Of a DNA stretch of 54,605 nucleotides, positions 16,979-25,494 are shown in pieces; the first letter of the stretch is position 1; each line of letters begins with the position of its first letter. The stretch lies in IMG/VR virus record IMGVR_UViG_3300036770_004582, positions 1 through 54,605 of that record. The stretch is one strand, 5' to 3'. The notes beneath the pieces are model-generated. The model was not told the DNA's origin. It worked only from the letters and a program-made list of their open reading frames with translations, and searched no databases. A program made the position numbers and the translations under genes. The DNA comes from a virus.

Positions 16979-18538
16979 ATGGCAAGTAATAATCTTGTGC
17001 AGGACTACGCCGCGCTTTTCGCCGGCAACCTCCGCTCCTACGGCGAGTGGAACCCGGACACCGGGAACATGATCACCCATAAAGGGGAAGTACCGATCGA
17101 GGCCTACGAGGCCCACCTAGCAGGAACCCGGGGCTTGGGCATCGTGCCGATTACCGACGGCGGCACCTGCCTTTTTGGTGCCATCGACATCGACAAGCAC
17201 GAGTCACCCGAGGACGTGGACTTCGCCGCGCTGGCGGCCAAGATCCGCGAGTACCGACTCCCGCTGGTTATGTGCCGCACCAAGCGTGGTGGTGCCCACC
17301 TGTATCTTTTTGGGTCCGATTACTTGAATGCGCGGCAGGTGCGGCGGATTCTCGCTTCGTGGCGCGATGTGCTGCAGATCCCGTACAAGACCGAGATCTT
17401 CCCGAAACAGGACTCGCTGACCACCGCCTCGGGAGAGCGTGCGCTTGGCAACTGGATAAACCTCTGCTATTTCGACTGTGAGAACTCGCTGCGGTACGGG
17501 TTCGATGATTCCGGCGAGCCGACCTCCTTCGAGCTCTTCATCCGGCTGGCACAGAACAAGCGGATCTCGGCCGAGGATTTAAACGAACTCTTTCAGCGTG
17601 AGCACTTGGAGGCACCGCCCTGCATCCAGAAAATGATTCACTCGGGTGTGGAGTCCGGCGCGCGAAACGATGCCATGTACAACGTGGTCGTGTACCTCAA
17701 ACGGGCGCGACCCGAGTCGTTCTTCGATGATGCCTTGGAGCTGAACCGCACGATGTTCGACAAGCCACTGGCGCCGGCCGAGGCTAAAAAGGTAATCCGC
17801 TCGGCCTCTCGCCGCGACTACCTGTACAAGTGCAACGAGGAGCCGTGCAAGTCGTTGTGCGACCGCAAGACCTGTGTGACTCGGGAGTTCGGGATCTCGA
17901 TGGACGAGTTAAAAGACCTCGACGCCCACGACTCGCTACCACAGTTCACTGAACTTATCGAGTACCGGTCCGAGCCACCCCGGTGGGGGTTGCACGTCAA
18001 CGGGACGCTCATCCCGAACATTCCGACGGCGGTGTTGCGGGATCCAAGCCTGATGGGAACGCTGATCTTCGAGCAGCTTAAGATAAACATTCCGAAGATG
18101 ACACAGGAGACGTGGCGAAAACGGATCTTGGACCCGTTGGTGCCGGGGCTGCGAGTGATCGAGGTACCAAAGGAGGCGTCGGCATCGGGTGTGATCCAGT
18201 CGAAGTTCACCGAGTTTGTGCAGAAGGCGGACCTGACGCGCGATGGGCGAGACCCGCAGGACCGAAAGGCGCTGCTGCGCAACATCCCGGTGGTGCAGGA
18301 GATAAACGGGCAGCGACATATATTGTTTCGTGGTACCGCCTTCTCGGAGTTCCTCAAGCGCAACAAGGCCGAGGTGCTCACCGGCATGGACTTGTGGACT
18401 TGCCTGCGGCGCGACTGCAACGCGGACCACGACAAAATTCGGATCCCCGGCGGCAAGACGCTGAACGTGTGGATGGCTCCCTTAACCGACGATTATGAGG
18501 TAAAGCTCGATGAACCCGAGTTCACAACAGAATTCTAA
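16979..18538 (+). CDS. Archaeo-eukaryotic-type primase / primase-polymerase
   Basis: The 519-residue protein has an N-terminal AEP catalytic domain of the kind found next to helicases in TOTE-type systems and in phage primase-polymerases. The catalytic Asp pair is in CLFGAIDIDKHE (about 56-67); KRGGAHLYLF (about 102-111) holds the family's conserved His. ERALGNWINLCYF (about 153-165) is the usual third motif region. A Cys cluster (CNEEPCKSLCDRKTC, about 282-296) is a probable zinc site. It should synthesise primers, and perhaps DNA, at replication start. It is the first gene after the GTTCCA-rich repeat and overlaps the helicase gene by 29 bases. Confidence 0.85.
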   Translation: MASNNLVQDYAALFAGNLRSYGEWNPDTGNMITHKGEVPIEAYEAHLAGTRGLGIVPITDGGTCLFGAIDIDKHESPEDVDFAALAAKIREYRLPLVMCRTKRGGAHLYLFGSDYLNARQVRRILASWRDVLQIPYKTEIFPKQDSLTTASGERALGNWINLCYFDCENSLRYGFDDSGEPTSFELFIRLAQNKRISAEDLNELFQREHLEAPPCIQKMIHSGVESGARNDAMYNVVVYLKRARPESFFDDALELNRTMFDKPLAPAEAKKVIRSASRRDYLYKCNEEPCKSLCDRKTCVTREFGISMDELKDLDAHDSLPQFTELIEYRSEPPRWGLHVNGTLIPNIPTAVLRDPSLMGTLIFEQLKINIPKMTQETWRKRILDPLVPGLRVIEVPKEASASGVIQSKFTEFVQKADLTRDGRDPQDRKALLRNIPVVQEINGQRHILFRGTAFSEFLKRNKAEVLTGMDLWTCLRRDCNADHDKIRIPGGKTLNVWMAPLTDDYEVKLDEPEFTTEF

Positions 18539-20249
18539 AGTATGGATCGGCCATGACCCGAAATCTAGCCGTTTTGTTATCATGTGTCCTTCTTGGCTCG
18601 TTGATCGAGTACGTAAGATCCCGAACCGGCGATGGGATTCTCGTCGCAGCCTCTGGACTGCTCCTGTTCTTCGGGCGAACAGCGATTACCTTTTGTCTGC
18701 GTTCCATAAGGACTCGTTTGATCCGCAAGCGTACGAGTGTGCGATAAAGTCGTTAGAACGAAGGCCAGCCGCCGAATACCAGTTCCCCTACCAGTATCGG
18801 TTCCAGACCGAGCCGCGCCCCTACCAGTTTCGGGCGTTGCAGGCGGCATGGGGCAAGACCGCGTTTGCCTACCATATGGACATGGGAACGGGCAAGACCA
18901 AGGTGTCACTCGACCTGTTCTCGGCTTATTTCCAGGACGGCAAGATCGACCGGCTGCTCGTGGTGACCAAGTTCTCGACGCGCAAGAACTGGGAGCGCGA
19001 GATTGGTATCCATATGCCACACCCGGCGGATGTGATGATACTGAACACGCAAAAGCCAAAAGTGTTCGAGGACTGGAACACCGAGGACACCCCACAGTTG
19101 AAGGTGCTGATTGTGGGCACCGAGTCGCTCGCAGCGGGGAATGCGATCCTGTATGCCGAGAAGTTCGTAAATGTGTCCACACGGGTGGGGATGGTAGTGG
19201 ACGAAGCACACATGATAAAGAACCACTCGGCGGTGCGGGCCAAGGCGTGCGTGAAGCTTGGCAAGTCCGCTTCCTACCGAGTCGCTATGACCGGCACGCC
19301 CGTGGCCAACGGGCCAATGGACCTGTACATGCAGTTCGAGTACCTCGACCCTGACATCCTTGGCATCGGCGACTACTACTCGTTCCGAAACCGGTACGCG
19401 GTGATGGGCGGATTCGAGAACAAGGAGATCGTGGGGTACCAGAACATGGAAGAACTGATCGAACTGGTCTCGCCTTTCGTCTTTCAAGTTCGCAAGTCCG
19501 AGGTCCTCACCGAGCTGCCACCGAAGGTGTTCGAGACGCGCGAGGTGCAAATGACCGAGGAGCAGCGGCGGCTGTACAAGGACATTGCCAAGCGAGACGC
19601 GACCACGATGGGGGATCGAGGGATAACCGTAAAATCGGTGTTGGAGCGGATGCTGCGACTGCAGGAGATCACCGGAGGGATCATTACTTTCGAACGCAAC
19701 CCGGACCTGTTCAACAAGGCGAAGTTCGAGCACTCGCGAATCCCGGGCAAGAATCCGAAGGTCGAGGAACTGCTCGCCATCGCCGAGGAGGTCGAGGGGT
19801 CAGTCATCGTTTGGTGCCGGTTCATCGAGGAGATCCGGGCAGTGTCCACCGCGCTGCGTGAGCGATTCGGCGATGCGGAAGTGGTGGAGATTCACGGGGC
19901 TATATCCGAGACCGACCGTGACCGGAACGTGCAGGAGATCTTCCAGCAGGGTCGCGCCCGATTCCTCGTCGGGAACGCCGCCACCGGTGGGGTGGGGCTA
20001 AATATGACGCGGGCCGAAACGGTGGTGTACTTCTCCAATTCGTTCTCCTTTACCGATCGGGAACAGTCGGAGGACCGCGCACACCGAATCGGGCAGACGC
20101 GGTCGGTGACCTACATCGATTTGGTGGCCGAGGGCACGGTGGACGCGACTGTCACCGGTGCATTACGTGAGAAGAAAGACGTATCGGAGTTCGTGCGCAC
20201 CTCGATAAACGAGAAGTCGCCGAATACCTTATTCGGACAGGTCTCCTGA
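18510..20249 (+). CDS. SNF2-family superfamily 2 helicase / translocase
   Basis: The 579-residue protein shows the full SF2/SNF2 motif set: PYQFRALQAAW (Q-motif region), MDMGTGKT (Walker A, about 126-133), VVDEAHMIKNH (DEAH box, about 230), AMTGTPVANGPMDLY (motif III, about 260), VIVWCRFIEEI (motif IV), VGNAATGGVGLNMTRA (motif V) and EDRAHRIGQT (motif VI, the SNF2 hallmark). It lacks an obvious nuclease domain. Coupled to the AEP primase, it probably remodels or unwinds DNA at the fork. The start at 18510 lies inside the primase end; no later start has better support. Confidence 0.9.
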   Translation: MNPSSQQNSKVWIGHDPKSSRFVIMCPSWLVDRVRKIPNRRWDSRRSLWTAPVLRANSDYLLSAFHKDSFDPQAYECAIKSLERRPAAEYQFPYQYRFQTEPRPYQFRALQAAWGKTAFAYHMDMGTGKTKVSLDLFSAYFQDGKIDRLLVVTKFSTRKNWEREIGIHMPHPADVMILNTQKPKVFEDWNTEDTPQLKVLIVGTESLAAGNAILYAEKFVNVSTRVGMVVDEAHMIKNHSAVRAKACVKLGKSASYRVAMTGTPVANGPMDLYMQFEYLDPDILGIGDYYSFRNRYAVMGGFENKEIVGYQNMEELIELVSPFVFQVRKSEVLTELPPKVFETREVQMTEEQRRLYKDIAKRDATTMGDRGITVKSVLERMLRLQEITGGIITFERNPDLFNKAKFEHSRIPGKNPKVEELLAIAEEVEGSVIVWCRFIEEIRAVSTALRERFGDAEVVEIHGAISETDRDRNVQEIFQQGRARFLVGNAATGGVGLNMTRAETVVYFSNSFSFTDREQSEDRAHRIGQTRSVTYIDLVAEGTVDATVTGALREKKDVSEFVRTSINEKSPNTLFGQVS

Positions 20250-20258
20250 TGTTATAAT
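20250..20258 (+). promoter_or_regulatory. Extended -10 promoter (P2)
   Basis: TGTTATAAT is a perfect extended -10. No good -35 lies 17-18 bases upstream (TTATTC at 20229). The leader has the shared cassette ending GATAGAGGGACA before the ATG at 20300. Confidence 0.5.
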
Positions 20259-20299
20259 CGGGGGTCGATTAATTCAAGTGGATAGAGGGACACGAAGAG

Positions 20300-20641
20300 A
20301 TGCAGTTACCTAGAGTGTTTATAACGCAAGAAGTACCAACGGCGAATTACACCACCGCCGAGAACTTTGGACGGGTCGAGGTGCTCACCGCCTCGGAGCT
20401 GTCGCACATTCGGAACAGTGCACATAACCGCAAATTGGTAGGGCTTCTGCGTGAGCGGCTGGCGGACTTCAACCCGTCGATCGACTTCATCGCTCCGAGT
20501 GGGTCGCCAATCATCACCGGGATCGTGTTCGCGATTCTGCATGAGAAGAGCGACGAGTTCAACGTGCTGAAATGGAACTCACGCGACCGCATGTACGTCC
20601 CGATCTACGTCAATATAGAGGAGCAGCAAGATGTCGAATGA
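20300..20641 (+). CDS. Hypothetical early protein, 113 aa
   Basis: The start follows an AGAGGG/GAAGAG leader. The 113-residue mixed alpha/beta protein begins PRVFITQEVPTANYTTAENF and contains a motif around SIDFIAPSGSPIITGIVFA and NVLKWNSRDRMYVPI. Similar proteins occur in the replication regions of environmental phages in my memory, without known function. It overlaps the next gene by 11 bases. Confidence 0.7.
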   Translation: MQLPRVFITQEVPTANYTTAENFGRVEVLTASELSHIRNSAHNRKLVGLLRERLADFNPSIDFIAPSGSPIITGIVFAILHEKSDEFNVLKWNSRDRMYVPIYVNIEEQQDVE

Positions 20642-21077
20642 GCAAGAGCCAAAGAGCGAGAAATTCGCCAAGTACGACGATCTACCTCTAGTAGAGCTTG
20701 TGCACGAGATGGCTAACATTCGCGCTAAAAAGGACTCGCTGGAGGCAGCACTGAAAGAGATGAACGAGGAATTTGATTTCTTGCGCATCACCAAGATCCC
20801 GACCGTGATGAATGACGAGGGTGTCGACCGGATCTCGGTCTCGGGCGTCGGGCGTGTGTCGCTTACCGCCGATCTGCATGTTTCGGTTAAGGCCGACCGG
20901 AAGGAGGCCTTCTACGAGTGGCTCCGCGACAACGGCCGGGCCGACTTGATCGCCGAGACCGTAAACGCGAGCACGCTCAAAGCTACCGTGAAGAATATGT
21001 ACAAGACGGGTGAGCAGGTACCCGAGGAACTGTTGAATGTATCGCCCTTCGAGCGTGCTAGCATTACGAAGGGCTAG
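20631..21077 (+). CDS. Hypothetical early protein with helical N-terminus, 148 aa
   Basis: Residues 1-50 form a charged helix (VELVHEMANIRAKKDSLEAA). A compact alpha/beta part follows (DRISVSGVGRVSLTADLHVS; EAFYEWLRDNGRADLIAETV). It has the same overall plan as the protein at 31836-32126, a coiled coil and then a small beta/alpha domain with a conserved WxxxxxRxDLI or WIATHS stretch. Function unknown; DNA binding or nuclease inhibition cannot be told apart. A terminator follows. Confidence 0.65.
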   Translation: MSNEQEPKSEKFAKYDDLPLVELVHEMANIRAKKDSLEAALKEMNEEFDFLRITKIPTVMNDEGVDRISVSGVGRVSLTADLHVSVKADRKEAFYEWLRDNGRADLIAETVNASTLKATVKNMYKTGEQVPEELLNVSPFERASITKG

Positions 21078-21105
21078 AAGAATTCGGCCATCGAGCCGTG
21101 GAACC

Positions 21106-21128
21106 GGCATGCTTGGGCATGTCTTTTT
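21106..21128 (+). terminator. Rho-independent terminator
   Basis: GGCATGC-TTGG-GCATGTC (7 pairs with one G-U) is followed by TTTTT. It separates the two small early genes from the 21155-23316 pair. Confidence 0.7.
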
Positions 21129-21154
21129 AACTTGTAACTAGGAGCATTTTTATT

Positions 21155-21901
21155 ATGGCTAAGAACCAACTTGCAGTGAAGGAATCAACCGATCTCGTCT
21201 TTATGGATGCTGTACCCGAGTACATGCGGCAGGGTAACCGGGGTGCGGAGAACGTTGGGAACGAGGATCTTGTAATCCCACGCATCGAGCTGGTCCAGGC
21301 ACTCTCACCCGCACGCAAGAAGTCAGATGCGGCGTACATCGAGGGGGCCGAGGAGGGGATGTTGTTCAATAACGTCACCCGTGCGCTCTACGGCACCGAA
21401 GTCACCGTGGTGCCGGTGTATTACACCAAACAGTACCTCGTCTGGAAGGATCGTAAGACCGGGGGCGGTGGTAGTAACGGCTTCCGGGGTGCGTTCAATA
21501 CCAAAGCCGAGGCGGATGCCGCGATCGCGGCGTTGGGTGAAGAGGGGCTGGAAGCGGTGGATACGGCGCAGCATTTCGTGCTCGTTCACCACGATGGCGC
21601 TTGGCAGGAAGCGGTGCTCTCGATGTCGAAGTCCAAGATGAAGGTGAGCAAGCGTTGGAACTCGCTCATGCGGTTGACCAACACCGATTCCTTTTCGCGA
21701 GCCTACAAGCTCTCGTCCGTGACCGAGACGAATGCACGGAACGAGAGTTATTTCAACTACGGCATCACCGCCTTGGGGTTCATCCCGAAGGAGGTGTACG
21801 AGCGCGCGGAGAAGCTGTACGAAACCGTGCGTGCCGGTACGGTCAAGGTCTCCTCGGACTTTGATGGTGAACCCACTCCTGCTGAAGACACCGAGTATTA
21901 A
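21155..21901 (+). CDS. Probable replication-associated DNA-binding protein, 248 aa
   Basis: The start follows AGGAGC. The protein resembles a family of phage early proteins encoded beside helicase and polymerase genes, with N-terminal NEDLVIPRIELVQALSP, a beta-rich centre (GTEVTVVPVYYTKQYLVW), a KSKMKVSKRWNSLMRL region and FNYGITALGFIP. The C-terminal tail is acidic (DFDGEPTPAEDTEY), as in many single-strand-binding proteins. An OB-fold SSB or recombination mediator is possible; this is an inference from composition and neighbourhood. Its stop overlaps the helicase start. Confidence 0.55.
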   Translation: MAKNQLAVKESTDLVFMDAVPEYMRQGNRGAENVGNEDLVIPRIELVQALSPARKKSDAAYIEGAEEGMLFNNVTRALYGTEVTVVPVYYTKQYLVWKDRKTGGGGSNGFRGAFNTKAEADAAIAALGEEGLEAVDTAQHFVLVHHDGAWQEAVLSMSKSKMKVSKRWNSLMRLTNTDSFSRAYKLSSVTETNARNESYFNYGITALGFIPKEVYERAEKLYETVRAGTVKVSSDFDGEPTPAEDTEY

Positions 21902-23316
21902 TGCGGGTTGAGGCGGTTTACGGACCGCCCGGCACCGGTAAAACTACCGAGCTGCTGCGGCGAGTCCAAGAAGCGCGCGAGGCAGGAGTGCAGGCGGAAC
22001 GGGTGGCATTTGTATCGTTCACCCGAGCCGCCGCCCATGAGGCACTCTTCCGACTAGGCCTAAAACGGTCTGATAACGTCAGCACCATTCACTCGATGGC
22101 GTTTCGGCAGCTGCGGCTCCGGCAGGCGCAGGTGGTGGACACGGCCAAGCTTCGCGAATTCTCAACTATCCTTGGGATCCCGGTGGTAGGAAAATCACCG
22201 GAGGACGACGAGGAGCGGGCAGATGGAGACTTTTACCTTGACATCCTTAACAACGCACGAGCTACCTTTACAAATCCCGCCATGGCTTACGACCTCTCGG
22301 ATCGTCCGGGAACGCGGGCCGAGTTCGATCTATTCGTACGGTCTTACGCTGATTGGAAATCTACCTACGGTTACTATGACTTCTCCGACATGCTCGAACG
22401 AGCCGTTCAGCGTCGGGTCTCGCTGGATGCGGAAGTTATCTTTGTCGACGAAGCTCAAGACCTATCACCTCTTCAGTGGCAGGTTGTCGACCACTTCTGC
22501 CGACGCTCGGATGAAGTGCACATTGCGGGGGACGATGACCAAGCGATCTACACTTGGGCGGGGGCAGATCCTCATGGTATGGCCTCTTTTTGCGAAAAAC
22601 ATGGCGGTCATAGCCAAGTGTTATCAGTCTCACATCGACTTCCTGTTGCTGTCTACGAAAAGTCTCAAGCCCTCATCCGTCGAGTCCTGCGCCGAGTCGA
22701 TAAGAAGTTTAGTTCCAAGGGACATCTGGGACTGGTGCGCTTACATGGCTCGATCAATTCAGTGGACATCGACCCGGCGACCGATACGCTTCTTTTGGCA
22801 CGGACGCACTCGGTGCTTCGCGAGGTCGAACGGGCGCTCATTGACAAACGAGTACCGTATCTGCGGGAATCGGGCCGTCCCGGGATGTATCAGAACAAGA
22901 TTGCAAATGCCATCCGGGCTTTCAATAAACTTGTGGACGGTCAACGCCTGACCGATGGTGAACGCAATTCGCTCTGGACGCAGGCGCTCCCCGAGGTGAA
23001 ACGGGCGCTGGATTCGGGCGATACCAAGTCTGTGGTGGCACGCCCGTTCTACATGCAGCTCGACATCCCGGCGCGGGTGGTGGACTTCTACATGGACGCG
23101 GACCTGCACGCCACGCCGCAGTTGCGACTGTCCACGATTCACTCGGCAAAAGGGATGGAAGCCGAACACGTGGTGTTGCTTACCGACTTGACGACGCGGG
23201 TGCAGCAGACAGCGGAGGCGTCGCCGGACGACGAGGTGCGGGTGTTTTACGTGGGACTGACCCGGAGCAAAAACGTGCTGGATATTGTGGAGGGCTACAA
23301 CGGCTATAAATTGTAG
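21901..23316 (+). CDS. UvrD/RecB-type superfamily 1 helicase
   Basis: The 471-residue protein has the SF1A motifs in order: YGPPGTGKTTEL (about 6-17), FVSFTRAAAHEAL (Ia), VSTIHSMAFR (Ib-like), IFVDEAQDLSPLQW (II, about 180), GDDDQAIYTWAGADP (III, about 205), VLSVSHRLP (IV region), STIHSAKGMEAEHVVLL (V, about 410) and VFYVGLTRSKN (VI). It is shorter than UvrD, having lost most of the accessory 1B/2B regions, as in phage Dda-like enzymes. It probably unwinds DNA 3'-5' in replication or recombination. Confidence 0.9.
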   Translation: MRVEAVYGPPGTGKTTELLRRVQEAREAGVQAERVAFVSFTRAAAHEALFRLGLKRSDNVSTIHSMAFRQLRLRQAQVVDTAKLREFSTILGIPVVGKSPEDDEERADGDFYLDILNNARATFTNPAMAYDLSDRPGTRAEFDLFVRSYADWKSTYGYYDFSDMLERAVQRRVSLDAEVIFVDEAQDLSPLQWQVVDHFCRRSDEVHIAGDDDQAIYTWAGADPHGMASFCEKHGGHSQVLSVSHRLPVAVYEKSQALIRRVLRRVDKKFSSKGHLGLVRLHGSINSVDIDPATDTLLLARTHSVLREVERALIDKRVPYLRESGRPGMYQNKIANAIRAFNKLVDGQRLTDGERNSLWTQALPEVKRALDSGDTKSVVARPFYMQLDIPARVVDFYMDADLHATPQLRLSTIHSAKGMEAEHVVLLTDLTTRVQQTAEASPDDEVRVFYVGLTRSKNVLDIVEGYNGYKL

Positions 23317-23319
23317 GAC

Positions 23320-23349
23320 TTGACGCGATAGTAGGACGGGCGATATAAT
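23320..23349 (+). promoter_or_regulatory. Promoter of the Z-DNA operon (P3)
   Basis: TTGACG (23320-23325), an 18-bp spacer and TATAAT (23344-23349), immediately after the helicase stop. The leader (AGAGGTACCGATTAAC, then CATAGAGGACA) is the shared cassette. No other convincing promoter appears before 28679, so it likely drives ssb, polymerase, purZ, mazZ, datZ and the following small genes together. Confidence 0.75.
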
Positions 23350-23388
23350 AGAGGTACCGATTAACAGACATAGAGGACACTAAAGCAA

Positions 23389-23658
23389 ATGTACGATAAT
23401 ACCAACACCGGTATGATGATGCGCAACGAGAACCGCGAACACGACAAGCAGCCGGAGTTCAAGGGGTCGTTGAATGTAGACGGTCGGGACTTTTGGATCT
23501 CGGCTTGGGTGAACACCGGGAAGGAAGGCTCCAAGATCGAGGGCAAGAAGTACTTCTCGATCAAGCTTACCGCGAAGGATGCACCAAAGGACACCAAGCC
23601 AGCGGCCAAGGCTCGCGTCGGGTTCGAGCGCGATCTTGACGACGAAATCCCCTTCTAG
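23389..23658 (+). CDS. Small SSB-like protein with DDEIPF tail
   Basis: The 89-residue protein begins with a polar disordered stretch. A short beta-rich core follows (EFKGSLNVDGRDFWISAWV, YFSIKLTAKDAP), like the DUF736/small OB-fold proteins. It ends in an acidic tip, DLDDEIPF, which matches the C-terminal protein-interaction tail of bacterial and phage single-strand-binding proteins. Directly upstream of the polymerase, it may coat template DNA or recruit the replisome. Confidence 0.65.
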   Translation: MYDNTNTGMMMRNENREHDKQPEFKGSLNVDGRDFWISAWVNTGKEGSKIEGKKYFSIKLTAKDAPKDTKPAAKARVGFERDLDDEIPF

Positions 23659-23659
23659 T

Positions 23660-25492
23660 ATGTTCCCACGGGTAGATTCCCCGGTCACTGCCGTGATCGA
23701 CTGCGAGACCACCGGGCTGCGGTGGTGGAAGGACCGCGTGTTCGGCGTGGCACTGTTGCTGCCCGGCGCAGACCCCTACTACTGGGACCTGCGGCAGACG
23801 CCCGGGGCGGTAGATTTCCTGCGGGATCTCGCCGGGTCGCCACACGTGGTGCGGTGGGTGAATCATAATTTGAAGTTCGACTATCACTTCCTGCGCGAAG
23901 CGGGCGTGGTGCTCCCGGTCGAGCGGCTACACTGCACGATGGTGCGGGCCGCGCTGATCAACGAGAATGAACCGGTTTACGAGCTGGACTTCTTGGCGCG
24001 CAAGTACGCGAACCAACGGAAAGAATCGGAGATTTACACGCAGCTGGCCGAGATCTTCGGGGGGCGGGCGACGCGCAACGCGCAGATGCCAAATCTGTCA
24101 AAGGCGCCGGCGCAGATCGTGGCACCCTATGCCAAGCAGGACGTGGTGGCGGCGCACGAATTGTACCTGTGGCAGGAGGGCGAGATCGAAAAGCAGGGCC
24201 TGCACCGGGTGTACGAACTTGAGTGCCGGCTAATGCCGGTCATCATCGATATGGAAGAGCAGGGCGTGCGGGTGGACGTGGACCGGGCCGAAGGGGCCGT
24301 TCGTGACCTTACCACGCGGATCGAGCGGATGCAGCGGGAGCTGAATGCGCAGGCGGGATTCGAAGTGAACCCGAACCCCTCGGGGTCGATCGCGCAGCTG
24401 TTCGAACCGAAGCTCGGCGAGGACAACGAGTGGTACCTGATCGACGGGACGCGTGCCGAGAAGACCGAAGGAGGGAAGGCCTCGATCAACGCCGATTGCC
24501 TGCGGCGGATGCGGCACCCGGCGGCAAAAATGATCCTGGATCTGCGCAAGATGCTCAAGACCCGTGATACTTTTCTTTCCGGTCACATCCTTGGGCACCA
24601 CGAGGACGGTGTAATTCATTGCAATTACAACCAGACCAAGAACGACTCGGAGGCCGGGACCGGCACCGGGCGGCTCTCGGTTACAAACCCGGCGCTGCAG
24701 CAGATCCCGTCGCGCGACAAGGACATCAAGGCGCTGATCCGCCCGATTTTTTTGCCCGACCATGGCGCCCGCTGGTTAGGACTTGATTGGTCGCAGTTCG
24801 AGTTCCGGGTGGCGAACCACTATGGCAACGTGCCCGCGATCTTGCGGGCGTACGCGGACAACCCGAATCTGGACTTCCACCAGTTGGTCTCCGATATGAC
24901 CGGGATCCCGAGGAATGCGGAGTACGCCGGTGGTCCTTCCTCTAAGGCCATAAATCTTGGGCTTGCATTCAACATGGGGTCGGGAAAGCTGGCGCAAGAG
25001 TGTGGGCTTCCCTTTACCGAGGAGTCGGGGCCGAACGGGAACGTCTACCTGCGTGCCGGACCCGAGGCGATGGAGCTGTTCGAGCGTTACCACGCTGCGA
25101 ACCCCGGGATGCGGAACATGGCACAAAAAGCGTCAAGTATCGCCAAGGAGCGCGGATTCGTGCATTCGGTGATGGGCCGGCACCTGCGATTCCCGGGCGG
25201 GCAGTTCGTGCACAAAGCTTCGGGGCTAATTTACCAAGCCACCTCGGCCGACTGCATGAAGCAGAAGCTGATCGAGTTGCACGAATACCTGCAGCACCAC
25301 GCCTGCGGGCGGTTGCTGTTGACCATTCACGACGAGGTGGGAATCTCGCTCGATAATGATTCGCCGGAGCACGCCGATGAGGTGGCCCGGATCTATACGA
25401 CTTTTGATGGTATAAAATGCCCAATTGCACTTCGTGTACCAATTACGTGCGAATGGGGTCTGGGTGAAAATTGGTACGAAGCGAAAGGATAA
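23660..25492 (+). CDS. dpoZ: Family A DNA polymerase with 3'-5' exonuclease (DpoZ-like)
   Basis: The 610-residue protein starts at the ATG right after the SSB-like gene. The exonuclease domain shows IDCETTG (Asp14, Glu16), NHNLKFDYHFL (about 68-78) and YAKQDVVAAHELY (about 156-168). The polymerase domain shows motif A LGLDWSQFEFRV (about 372-383), motif B KAINLGLAFNMG (about 429-440) and motif C LTIHDEVGISL (about 553-563). There is no 5'-3' exonuclease domain. The gene abuts purZ, mazZ and datZ, the arrangement described for DpoZ of aminoadenine phages, so it is presumed to copy Z-DNA. Base preference cannot be read from the sequence. No clear ribosome binding site precedes the start, so coupling is likely. 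Confidence 0.9.
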   Translation: MFPRVDSPVTAVIDCETTGLRWWKDRVFGVALLLPGADPYYWDLRQTPGAVDFLRDLAGSPHVVRWVNHNLKFDYHFLREAGVVLPVERLHCTMVRAALINENEPVYELDFLARKYANQRKESEIYTQLAEIFGGRATRNAQMPNLSKAPAQIVAPYAKQDVVAAHELYLWQEGEIEKQGLHRVYELECRLMPVIIDMEEQGVRVDVDRAEGAVRDLTTRIERMQRELNAQAGFEVNPNPSGSIAQLFEPKLGEDNEWYLIDGTRAEKTEGGKASINADCLRRMRHPAAKMILDLRKMLKTRDTFLSGHILGHHEDGVIHCNYNQTKNDSEAGTGTGRLSVTNPALQQIPSRDKDIKALIRPIFLPDHGARWLGLDWSQFEFRVANHYGNVPAILRAYADNPNLDFHQLVSDMTGIPRNAEYAGGPSSKAINLGLAFNMGSGKLAQECGLPFTEESGPNGNVYLRAGPEAMELFERYHAANPGMRNMAQKASSIAKERGFVHSVMGRHLRFPGGQFVHKASGLIYQATSADCMKQKLIELHEYLQHHACGRLLLTIHDEVGISLDNDSPEHADEVARIYTTFDGIKCPIALRVPITCEWGLGENWYEAKG

Positions 25493-25494
25493 GC

